DNA of 12,501 bases, from contig WRML01000027.1 in NCBI GenBank assembly GCA_009777165.1, positions 1-12,501 of the forward strand, written 5' to 3'. A model generated the notes under the pieces. That model saw nothing but the letters and a program-made list of their open reading frames with translations, made no database searches and was not told the origin of the DNA. A program made the translations under genes and the position numbers. The stretch comes from Kiritimatiellota bacterium (GTDB lineage Bacteria > Verrucomicrobiota > Kiritimatiellia > RFP12 > UBA1067). Positions 1-6,509 of the stretch are shown here, in pieces; position 1 is the first letter of the stretch; every line of letters begins with the position of its first letter.

Positions 1-1378
1 TGGGCCCGGCGTAAATCGTATAACTCGGCGACAGGGCGGGGGGCAGGGAGTCCCCCCCCCAAGTGAAGAAGCCCTCGCGCGCATCGGCGGCGACGATGGA
101 CTTGTCCAGCGGCGACAGGGGGGCCGCCTGCGACAGCGCCACGAACGCCACCCCCCCCACGGATCCGGACGCCCCCCCGAAGCCCTCTGTCTGCCACACC
201 ACCGTGTGTTTGCCAGGCCCCACTGCGATCCAGCATGCCACGCCATCGGTGAAATCATCTGTCACGACCCCCCCGTTCACGAGCAGGGTCATCTCGGCCC
301 CCCCCTCGAGCTGGGGCGTGAACATCATCGCCCCCGGCCCCGTGCACGTCTCGCTGACCGTCGTTTTCCACGGCTCTGAATAGGAGTACGCCAAGTGGTA
401 CCCCTGCACCACGCTGGCAGAGCCGCTCGGGCGCGTCATCCGCAGGTAATAGGTACCGGCGGAGGGTGTGGTGTAGGTGAGGCCCGTGCCGCCTGACGGC
501 ACGAACGACTGTGACAACACGGCGCTCCCAGCCGGGTTCACAAAGATGGCCGCCGTGATGTTGTTGGTCTCCCCGCGCCCGCCGGGCGTGATGGCGAACG
601 TCCACTTCCGGTTGGGGATGGACTCGAACGCGTACCAGTCCGCCGTGTCGCGTGGGCTCAACGTGCGGCTCCCGAACGCGGTCACGTTGTCCTCGCACGC
701 GGACACGTCGAGTTGCGTCGCGCCCTGCCAATAGTTGTCCTTCCCGTCTTCCGGGTCTGTCGCCAGAATCTGGTCGAACTGCTGCAGCACGTTCGCCGTC
801 GCGGTGATGACGGTGTAGCTTGTGGTGCTGAAGTCCGGGAACGACGTGCGCCCCATCGGGTATGCGCTGTTGCCCGGGCGGAAAATCAACATGGTGGGGT
901 AGCCGATCTGGTCGTAGTCGAACGCCGTGTTATGGGTTGCGTCGGGGGTGGCGTACTGGGTCTGCAGGAGGTAGCGATCCAGAAGTTCCTGGTTCGCCTC
1001 CTGAAGGGTCAGACCTGCCTCGTCGAGATAATCCGTATCCCAGAGCCAGCACCAGTTCCCGCCTGTTCGGCTGAGGTTATCGATCGCCACCAGATAGAAC
1101 TGGTTCTCCTGAACGTAGTCCTGCCATCCCTGCTGGATCAGCACTTTCGTCTCCAACGCTTGGCAGTACGGGCACCACCACAGGCCGGTGAAATACAGCA
1201 CCACGCCGCGCGAGGCCTCATTTGTCGCCGCCGCCGCGAACGCCGCGTTATAATCCATGGTCCACTCGCCCACCTCCGCGCCTGACCAACGCGGACGGAT
1301 GCTCGGCTCGACAATCGCGGCGACACCCGACAACGCAACACTGGCGACAATCGCTCCAACACTGACTTTCGCTTTCAT
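1..1378 (-). CDS. Secreted multi-domain thioredoxin-fold protein (3' end outside window)
   Basis: The reading frame is open from ATG at 1378 to the window edge, giving 459 visible residues and no stop. The start has a Shine-Dalgarno sequence (AAGGAG) 4 nt upstream and a good promoter. Residues 1-21 look like a Sec signal peptide (KAK, then a VGAIVASVALSGVAA core). Residues 45-205 form a thioredoxin-like domain with the redox motif WWCPYC (Cys69, Cys72) and the cis-proline strand GYPTMLIF near 159-166. Residues 220-335 look like a beta-sandwich of the pre-peptidase C-terminal type (DTADWYAF, then GTYYLRM). Residues 340-459 resemble a Gly-rich beta domain seen in PVC-group surface proteins (GPGKHTVVWQTEG). 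The likely site of action is the periplasm or cell surface, as a disulfide or thiol-redox protein. The substrate is unknown. The gene lies downstream of trpB on the same strand but has its own promoter. Being a T2SS substrate is only a guess from proximity. Confidence 0.85.
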   Translation of the reverse strand, partial: MKAKVSVGAIVASVALSGVAAIVEPSIRPRWSGAEVGEWTMDYNAAFAAAATNEASRGVVLYFTGLWWCPYCQALETKVLIQQGWQDYVQENQFYLVAIDNLSRTGGNWCWLWDTDYLDEAGLTLQEANQELLDRYLLQTQYATPDATHNTAFDYDQIGYPTMLIFRPGNSAYPMGRTSFPDFSTTSYTVITATANVLQQFDQILATDPEDGKDNYWQGATQLDVSACEDNVTAFGSRTLSPRDTADWYAFESIPNRKWTFAITPGGRGETNNITAAIFVNPAGSAVLSQSFVPSGGTGLTYTTPSAGTYYLRMTRPSGSASVVQGYHLAYSYSEPWKTTVSETCTGPGAMMFTPQLEGGAEMTLLVNGGVVTDDFTDGVACWIAVGPGKHTVVWQTEGFGGASGSVGGVAFVALSQAAPLSPLDKSIVAADAREGFFTWGGDSLPPALSPSYTIYAGP

Positions 1379-1415
1379 CTCTCTCCTTAATCCTTATAAA
1401 AAAAAGTAATGTTTA

Positions 1416-1444
1416 ATAATAAGTCAGGTTTGTGGAAATTGCAA
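1416..1444 (-). promoter_or_regulatory. Sigma70-like promoter for the thioredoxin-like gene
   Basis: Read on the - strand, a -35 box TTGCAA (1439-1444) is followed by a 17-nt spacer and a -10 box TATTAT (1416-1421). Transcription would start near 1409, giving a leader of about 30 nt before ATG 1378. The surroundings are AT-rich compared with the genes. The promoter before trpB has the same -35 sequence and spacer length. Confidence 0.55.
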
Positions 1445-1463
1445 TAACAATCCGCACAAAATG

Positions 1464-1475
1464 TTGCGGCCGCAA
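1464..1475. promoter_or_regulatory. Perfect 12-bp palindrome upstream of the promoter
   Basis: TTGCGGCCGCAA is a perfect palindrome about 20 bp upstream of the -35 box of the thioredoxin-like gene and about 54 bp past the trpB stop codon. It could be a regulator site, or the weak stem of a 3' structure for trpB. There is no U-run, so it is not a normal intrinsic terminator. Chance occurrence cannot be excluded. Confidence 0.2.
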
Positions 1476-1528
1476 AGTCCCACAAAACAGTGAACCCCCG
1501 CCTTGTTTTTTCCTCTGTATCCGGTTTT

Positions 1529-2764
1529 CTACGCCTCGCCGATGCCCCAGTTCTCGATGACGTAATCCATGTCCTTGTCACCGCGCCCGCTGAGGTTGAC
1601 GAGGATCGTGCCACGCCCCACCTCACGCGCCTTCTTGAGCGCGAACGCCACGGCGTGGGCACTCTCAAGCGCCGGGATGATCCCCTCGAGACGGCACAAC
1701 TGGAAGAAGGCGTCGCGGCATTCACCGTCGGTGCAAGACACATACGACACGCGCCCCGCGTCTTTCAGGTAACAGTGCTCCGGCCCGACGCCGGGGTAGT
1801 CCAGGCCGCTCGCGCACGAATAGACCGGCGCCGGGGAGCCATCCTCATTCTGGAGCAGGTAACACCTGAAACCATGGATGACGCCCTCGCGCCCGTAGGA
1901 CATCGTCGCGGCGTTATCGCCCACACCTGGGCCGCGCCCCAACGGCTCCACGCCGTAAATGCCGACCGTCGGGTCATTCAGGAACCCCGAGAACAGGCCC
2001 ATCGCGTTCGACCCCCCCCCCACGCACGCGCAGATGGCGTCCGGCAGGTTCCCCGTCATCTCCAGGAACTGCTCGCGCGCCTCGATCCCGACGACCTTCT
2101 GGAAATCGCGCACCATGAGCGGGAAGGGGTGGGGCCCCACCACTGACCCGATGCAGTAAATCGCATTCTTGGGGTCCGCCAGATACGCCTCAAAGGCAGA
2201 GTCCACGGCCTCCTTCAGCGTCCGCAGCCCGAACGTCACAGGGACGACCTTCGCGCCCAGCAACCTCATGCGCAACACGTTCGGCTGTTGCTTGGCGATG
2301 TCAACCTCGCCCATGTGGATTTCGCAGTCGAGCCCGAAATACGCGGCGGCGGTCGCCAACGCCACGCCGTGCTGACCCGCGCCCGTCTCGGCGATGAGTT
2401 TTTTCTTACCCATGAATTTCGCCAGCAGGCCCTCGCCCATGCAGTGGTTCAACTTGTGCGCCCCGGTGTGGTTCAAGTCCTCGCGCTTCAGGTAAATCTG
2501 CGCACCGCCGTTTTTCAGCGACAGATTCCGCGCGTGATAGACGGGTGTCGGGCGTCCCTGGAACGTCTTGCGGATCATGCGCAGCTCATTGATAAATGTC
2601 GCGTCATTCGCGATCCGGTGATAGGCCTCGATAATCTCCGCGAAAGGCTCCTCGAGTTGCGGCGGCAGGAACATCCCGCCATAACGCCCAAAGAAACCGT
2701 TCGCATCGGGATCTTGCCCGAGCCCTGCCGTTTGCCTGTCCATCGCCTGTATCCTTTCACTCAT
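1529..2764 (-). CDS. trpB: Tryptophan synthase beta chain
   Basis: The gene encodes 411 residues, close to the usual ~400. TrpB condenses indole with L-serine to L-tryptophan using pyridoxal phosphate, normally as an alpha2-beta2 complex in the cytoplasm. Visible landmarks are the PLP lysine in HTGAHKLN (Lys104), the catalytic glutamate in AETGAGQHG (Glu126), the phosphate-binding loop GGGSN (249-253), GLDYPGVGPEH (320-330), GIIPALESAHA (361-371) and the cofactor-ring serine in LSGRGDKD (Ser392). The frame continues upstream to 2839, but that part overlaps the promoter, so ATG 2764 (GGAG 10 nt upstream) was chosen. ATG 2743, with AAGGA 8 nt upstream, is an equally good start giving 404 residues. 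No other trp gene is adjacent, so trpB stands alone here. A 10-nt G tract encodes the GGG of the phosphate loop. Confidence 0.97.
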   Translation of the reverse strand: MSERIQAMDRQTAGLGQDPDANGFFGRYGGMFLPPQLEEPFAEIIEAYHRIANDATFINELRMIRKTFQGRPTPVYHARNLSLKNGGAQIYLKREDLNHTGAHKLNHCMGEGLLAKFMGKKKLIAETGAGQHGVALATAAAYFGLDCEIHMGEVDIAKQQPNVLRMRLLGAKVVPVTFGLRTLKEAVDSAFEAYLADPKNAIYCIGSVVGPHPFPLMVRDFQKVVGIEAREQFLEMTGNLPDAICACVGGGSNAMGLFSGFLNDPTVGIYGVEPLGRGPGVGDNAATMSYGREGVIHGFRCYLLQNEDGSPAPVYSCASGLDYPGVGPEHCYLKDAGRVSYVSCTDGECRDAFFQLCRLEGIIPALESAHAVAFALKKAREVGRGTILVNLSGRGDKDMDYVIENWGIGEA

Positions 2765-2788
2765 AAGCCTGTTTCTCCAAATAGAAAC

Positions 2789-2817
2789 AGCATACCCAAT
2801 CTCTGTTGCAGTTGCAA
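2789..2817 (-). promoter_or_regulatory. Sigma70-like promoter for trpB
   Basis: On the - strand, -35 TTGCAA (2812-2817), a 17-nt spacer and -10 TATGCT (2789-2794) place the start of transcription near 2782, about 18 nt before ATG 2764. The position argues against the upstream in-frame start at 2839. No leader peptide or attenuator fits in so short a leader. Confidence 0.5.
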
Positions 2818-2872
2818 GCAGAAAAATGCCAAAAGTCAAAAATTTTTTGTTGGGGGGTTCCGATCACTCACT

Positions 2873-2902
2873 GCACCACGAAAAACGGGCACCGCGAAAA
2901 AC
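2873..2902. repeat. Two 14-bp direct repeats upstream of gspE
   Basis: GCACCACGAAAAAC (2873-2886) and GCACCGCGAAAAAC (2889-2902) differ at one base and start 16 bp apart, about 1.5 helical turns. They lie 70-100 bp before the gspE start and upstream of the trpB promoter. A tandem regulator-binding site is possible, but nothing else supports it. Confidence 0.35.
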
Positions 2903-2971
2903 AAAAATTGTAGTGGAAAGCCCACGGGGAATGTGATAAAGTTTCTGGGTTATCAATTTAAAAGGGATTTT

Positions 2972-4666
2972 ATGTCGGGTTCAGCAGATGCTTTTGCAGC
3001 GCTGGTGTTGAAGCGCACGGGATTGTTCAGTGAGGTGCAGATCGGGCAGATCCTCGCGGCGGACCGTTCGGACGGCGCGGGGATCCCGGGTGTCGTGACG
3101 CGCCTGGGGATCACGCGCGAGGATACGTTCCTCCAGAAAATCGGCGAGATCCTGGGGTTCGCGTATCTCGACCTGGCGGATGTGCGCCCGACGGATGAGG
3201 CGCTCACGAGTCTCCCCGCCCGTGCGGTGTATCAGTACAATGTCCTGCCGCTGGTCGTCGAGAACGGGGTGCTGAAGGTCGCGTCGTGCGACCCGTTCAA
3301 CACGGGCATGACCGACGGCCTGCGCCTCGCGGCGGGATGCCCTGTACGCGTGGCGCTCAGTCCGCGCGAGGAGATTGACAAGGCCATCCGCAAGTATTAC
3401 GGCGTGGGCGCGGACGCCATCGAGAAGATGATCGAGGATGGCCGTTATGAGGTGGACTCGGACCTCGCCTCCATCTCGAAGATTGACGTGAATGAGATCG
3501 GCGCGGAGGCGTCCATCGTGAAATTCGTGAACCAGATCATCGCGGAGGCGGACCGTCAAGGCGCGACCGACATCCACGTTGAGCCGATGGAGGACGAGCT
3601 GCGTATCCGTTACCGCATTGACGGGATGCTGCACAAGGTGGACGTGCCGCCGCAACTGAACAAACTCAAGGCCGCCATCATCTCGCGCATCAAGGTCATG
3701 GCGAACCTCGACATCGCGGAGAAGCGTCTGCCGATGGACGGGCGCATCGGCGTGCGCCTGAACAATGACGACATTGACATCCGCGTGTCCACCATGCCGA
3801 CGGCCTACGGCGAGTCCATCTCCCTGCGTCTCCTGCAGAAGTCGGGCAATTTCGTGAAGCTGCAGGACCTCGGCTTCAATGACCGCGACCAGGGGCACGT
3901 CGTCAAGCTCATCAACCGTCCCAACGGTATTTTCCTCGTGACGGGCCCGACGGGTTCGGGCAAGTCCACGTCGCTCTACGCGTTCCTGCACGAGATCAAC
4001 AAGATGCAGGTGCGCATCCTGACGGCGGAGGACCCCATCGAGTACGAGATGCCCGGCATCAATCAGGTGCTGGTGCGGCAGGACATCGGGCTGACGTTCG
4101 CGCGCGCGCTCCGCGCGTTCCTGCGTCAGGACCCGGACATCATCATGGTCGGCGAAATCCGCGACGGCGAGACGGCGGAGATCGCCATCAACGCGTCGCT
4201 CACGGGCCATCTGGTGTTCAGCACGTTGCACACCAACGATGCGGCGGGCGCGTTCGCGCGTCTCATTGACATGGGCGCGGAGCCGTTCCTCGTGGCGTCG
4301 GCGGTGGTCGGCGTGATGGCCCAGCGCCTCGTGCGCCGCCTCTGCCAGAAGTGCAAGCGCGAGGTGCCGCTGGATATGAAGTGGTATGACCTGGAGACCC
4401 CGCCGACGTCGAACATCGTGTGGGAGGCGAACGGGTGCGAGTCCTGCAAGAAGACGGGGTACCGGGGGCGCGGCGGCCTGTTCGAGCTGCTGGTCGTGAA
4501 CGACGAGATTGAGTCGCTCATCATCGGGCGCAAGTCCTCCGCCACCATCCGCGAGGCCGCGCTGAGGGGGGGCATGAAGACGCTGCGCGAGGACGGGTGG
4601 ATCAAGGTGTTCCGGGGCATGACCTCGGTCGAGGAGCTCTTCCGCGTCACGGAGGATACGGAGTAA
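2972..4666 (+). CDS. gspE: T2SS ATPase GspE
   Basis: The product has 564 residues and is a secretion ATPase of the GspE/PilB family. It is the cytoplasmic hexameric motor that drives pseudopilus assembly through GspF and GspL. Residues about 40-150 form the N-terminal GspE/MshEN-type domain. The C-terminal motor shows Walker A GPTGSGKS (325-332, Lys331), the Asp box ILTAEDPIEYE, Walker B DIIMVGEIRD (389-398), the His box TLHTNDA (418-424) and a zinc-binding tetracysteine (C458, C461, C489, C492) followed by GYRGRGGLFELL. The frame extends upstream to 2288, but that part lies across trpB and lacks any family similarity. ATG 2972 gives a proper N-terminus. GspE is preferred over PilB because gspF, gspG, gspH, gspI, gspJ and gspK follow. 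Confidence 0.95.
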   Translation: MSGSADAFAALVLKRTGLFSEVQIGQILAADRSDGAGIPGVVTRLGITREDTFLQKIGEILGFAYLDLADVRPTDEALTSLPARAVYQYNVLPLVVENGVLKVASCDPFNTGMTDGLRLAAGCPVRVALSPREEIDKAIRKYYGVGADAIEKMIEDGRYEVDSDLASISKIDVNEIGAEASIVKFVNQIIAEADRQGATDIHVEPMEDELRIRYRIDGMLHKVDVPPQLNKLKAAIISRIKVMANLDIAEKRLPMDGRIGVRLNNDDIDIRVSTMPTAYGESISLRLLQKSGNFVKLQDLGFNDRDQGHVVKLINRPNGIFLVTGPTGSGKSTSLYAFLHEINKMQVRILTAEDPIEYEMPGINQVLVRQDIGLTFARALRAFLRQDPDIIMVGEIRDGETAEIAINASLTGHLVFSTLHTNDAAGAFARLIDMGAEPFLVASAVVGVMAQRLVRRLCQKCKREVPLDMKWYDLETPPTSNIVWEANGCESCKKTGYRGRGGLFELLVVNDEIESLIIGRKSSATIREAALRGGMKTLREDGWIKVFRGMTSVEELFRVTEDTE

Positions 4667-4673
4667 TGAAAAA

Positions 4674-4756
4674 AGTAATAAGTAATAGGTTAGAAGTAAT
4701 AAGTGTAATGTTTCGCAGGCTTATCACTTATTACCTATCACTTATTACCTATTCTT
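4674..4756. repeat. Inverted tandem-tract repeat between gspE and gspF
   Basis: A left arm of TAATAAG/TAATAGG-like units (4674-4705) is followed by a 19-nt loop (4706-4724) and a right arm of CTTATTACCTATCA-like units (4725-4756). GTAATAAGTG (4696-4705) pairs perfectly with CACTTATTAC (4725-4734). Continuing outward, most positions pair, giving about 32 positions with roughly six mismatches. The right arm's tandem units run on to about 4769. No U-run follows the stem, so it is not a standard terminator. It may act in mRNA processing or partial attenuation. Confidence 0.75.
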
Positions 4757-4770
4757 TATTACCTATTCCT

Positions 4771-4796
4771 TCTCTGCGCCTCTGTGTCTCTGCGAG
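4771..4796. repeat. Octamer tract TCTGCGCC/TCTGTGTC/TCTGCGAG
   Basis: Three consecutive 8-bp variants of TCTGYGNN lie directly after the TAATAAG element and about 30 bp before the gspF start. Similar CTCTGCG-CTCTGTG strings are, from memory, dispersed in several bacterial genomes; that was not checked here. Confidence 0.5.
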
Positions 4797-4824
4797 AAAA
4801 AACGGAAAAATCTAAAAGGTAAAC

Positions 4825-6066
4825 ATGGCGACTTTCTTATACAAGGCGATGTCGAAGGACGGGCGGAAGCTGGAGGGCTCGGTCGAGGCGGGGGACCGGC
4901 GCGGCGCGATGCTCGCGGTCGAGCGGCTGGGCTACCGCCCCATCTCCGTGACCGAGACTGCCAAGAAAGCGGCGAAGAAGGACGTGCCGTTCTGGAAGCT
5001 GAAGGTCGGCAACGCCGCGCCGCGCATGAAGTCGCAGGAGGTGCTGCTCTTCACCTCCGAGCTGAGCGACCTGCTGGAGGCGGGCATGACGCTGGGGGCC
5101 GCGCTGAACTGTCTGGCGAACCAAGGCGAGGCGGACGCCCCGTCGAGTTTCATTGCGGGGGATTTGCGCGACCGCATCATCCGCGGCGAGCAGTTGTCCG
5201 ACGCCGTGACCGCGCACCCCACGACATTCCCCCCCATCTTCGGCAACATGATCCGCGCGGGCGAGGCGTCGGGCGCGATGACGGATGTGCTGCGCCGTCT
5301 CGTGGAGCATTACGAGCGGAACGAAAATATGCGCTCTAAGATTTCAGCCGCCATGACCTACCCGATCATTGTGCTGGTGCTCGGCATTGTCACGATTATT
5401 TTTGCCATGAACTTCGTGCTGCCGAAATTCAAGCTGATTTTCGACAACATGGGGGGGATCCTCCCGTTGCCCACGCGCATCCTGATGGGCACGAGCGAGT
5501 TCACGATGAAATACGGCATATTCCTTGCGCTGGCCATTATCGGCGGCATCATCCTGCTTATGCGCCACATCAAGACCCCGGCGGGGCGCCTCTGGTGGGA
5601 CGGGCTGAAGCTCAAGGCCCCCCTCATCAAGGGCATCGTCGCCTGCGGCTCGTTCGCGTCGCTCGCCTACACGATGAAGACCCTGCTGGCGAACGGCGTG
5701 AACGTGCTGCAGGCGTTGCGGATCGCAGAGGAGACGTGCGGCAACGCGGTCATCGCGGGGGCGCTCCGCAACGCGCGCCAGCGCGTCACGGACGGCACCA
5801 GCATCTCGAGCCCCCTCGCGGGGAGCAACGTGTTCCCGAAGATGATGACGGACATGCTGGCGGTCGGCGAGCAGTCGGGCGACATGCCAAGCTCGCTCGG
5901 GCATATCGGGCGCCGTTACGAGAGCGAGATGGACCGTAACATCAGGGTTTTCACAAATGCGCTGGAGCCGATTCTGATTGTCGGCATCGGCGGCATGGTC
6001 GGTTTTGTGGCGATCAGTATTCTGATGGCCGTGTTCCAAGTCACATCATCAATCGGGGCTCAATGA
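4825..6066 (+). CDS. gspF: T2SS inner-membrane platform protein GspF
   Basis: The product has 413 residues, typical of GspF/PilC. It is the polytopic inner-membrane platform contacted by the GspE motor. The N-terminal MATFLYKAMSKDGRKLEGSV is the usual family start. Two repeated T2SSF domains follow, residues 70-195 (FTSELSDLLEAGMTLGAAL, IRAGEASGAM) and 275-405 (YTMKTLLANGVNVLQAL, LAVGEQSGDM). Three membrane segments are visible near 178-198, 228-247 and 382-404. AAGG stands 5 nt before ATG 4825. The repeat-rich spacer separates it from gspE. Its stop codon overlaps an in-frame ATG of the gspG frame (6063), although gspG more likely starts at 6087. Confidence 0.96.
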   Translation: MATFLYKAMSKDGRKLEGSVEAGDRRGAMLAVERLGYRPISVTETAKKAAKKDVPFWKLKVGNAAPRMKSQEVLLFTSELSDLLEAGMTLGAALNCLANQGEADAPSSFIAGDLRDRIIRGEQLSDAVTAHPTTFPPIFGNMIRAGEASGAMTDVLRRLVEHYERNENMRSKISAAMTYPIIVLVLGIVTIIFAMNFVLPKFKLIFDNMGGILPLPTRILMGTSEFTMKYGIFLALAIIGGIILLMRHIKTPAGRLWWDGLKLKAPLIKGIVACGSFASLAYTMKTLLANGVNVLQALRIAEETCGNAVIAGALRNARQRVTDGTSISSPLAGSNVFPKMMTDMLAVGEQSGDMPSSLGHIGRRYESEMDRNIRVFTNALEPILIVGIGGMVGFVAISILMAVFQVTSSIGAQ

Positions 6067-6075
6067 GCCGAAACG

Positions 6076-6082
6076 AAGGAGG
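6076..6082 (+). promoter_or_regulatory. Strong Shine-Dalgarno sequence of gspG
   Basis: AAGGAGG sits 4 nt before ATG 6087 and decides the gspG start over the earlier in-frame ATG at 6063. It is the strongest ribosome site in the operon, as expected for the most abundant pseudopilin. Confidence 0.75.
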
Positions 6083-6086
6083 AAAC

Positions 6087-6491
6087 ATGAAAGGTAAAGA
6101 GAGAGACGAAAACCAGAACCGTCAACGCAAAGCAGGTTTCACGCTCGTGGAAATGCTCGTTGTGATTACGATCCTGGGTATTTTGGCGGCGGTGGCAGTG
6201 GTCAACATCATCGGTGCTCTGGGGGATGCCAACATCTCAGCGACCCGCACCAGCATTGCGAATATCGAAAAGGCGGTCCAGGTTTTCGCCATGAAGCATA
6301 ACGGCAAACTGCCGGACAACCTGGACGAGTTGACCGTCGGCACAGACGATGACCCCCCTATCCTGAAACCAGGCTCCCTCGTTGACTCGTGGGGCACGCC
6401 GTTCGGGTACAGCAAGCGGGGCAAGACATTCACCATCACATCCGCCGGGCCTGACTTTGAAATGGGGACCGAGGACGACCTCACGAATTAG
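6087..6491 (+). CDS. gspG: Major pseudopilin GspG
   Basis: The product has 134 residues from the start with the strong Shine-Dalgarno sequence; the alternative ATG 6063 would add eight residues. The class III leader ends RQRKAG and is cleaved before FTLVEMLVV, with Glu at +5. A hydrophobic helix runs to about residue 45. The globular part (AVQVFAMKHNGKLPDNLDEL, then DSWGTPFGY, and GPDFEMGTEDD) matches the GspG fold, and the acidic end may be its calcium site. It forms the body of the periplasmic pseudopilus. It lies 20 bp after gspF and is followed by a repeat-rich junction before gspH. Confidence 0.95.
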   Translation: MKGKERDENQNRQRKAGFTLVEMLVVITILGILAAVAVVNIIGALGDANISATRTSIANIEKAVQVFAMKHNGKLPDNLDELTVGTDDDPPILKPGSLVDSWGTPFGYSKRGKTFTITSAGPDFEMGTEDDLTN

Positions 6492-6509
6492 GGTAAGGCA
6501 GAATCTAAC

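Larger units (their letters stand above)
2765..2971. other. Divergent intergenic region between trpB and gspE
   Basis: This 207-bp AT-richer region carries the trpB promoter and two direct repeats. For the T2SS operon no clear sigma70 promoter was found. The best candidate is an extended -10-like TGTGATAAA (2932-2940) with no -35 box at proper spacing. The gspE ribosome binding site is a modest AAGGG, 5 nt before ATG 2972. Confidence 0.4.

Noticed and set aside
1445..1528. Terminator for trpB
   Set aside because: Only the short TTGCGGCCGCAA palindrome is present, without a U-run.
1490..2146. + strand open frame opposite trpB
   Set aside because: Shadow frame; trpB has all catalytic motifs on the other strand.
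2908..2940. Sigma70 promoter TTGTAG ... TGATAA for gspE
   Set aside because: The spacer is 20 nt, too long for a normal promoter.
2288..2971. In-frame upstream extension of gspE giving a 792-residue product
   Set aside because: It runs antisense through trpB, shows no family similarity, and ATG 2972 gives the normal GspE N-terminus.
2981..4231. Long - strand open frame (416 codons) opposite gspE
   Set aside because: It is a GC-rich shadow with His/Arg/Val-heavy composition and no motifs, and gspE on the other strand is certain.
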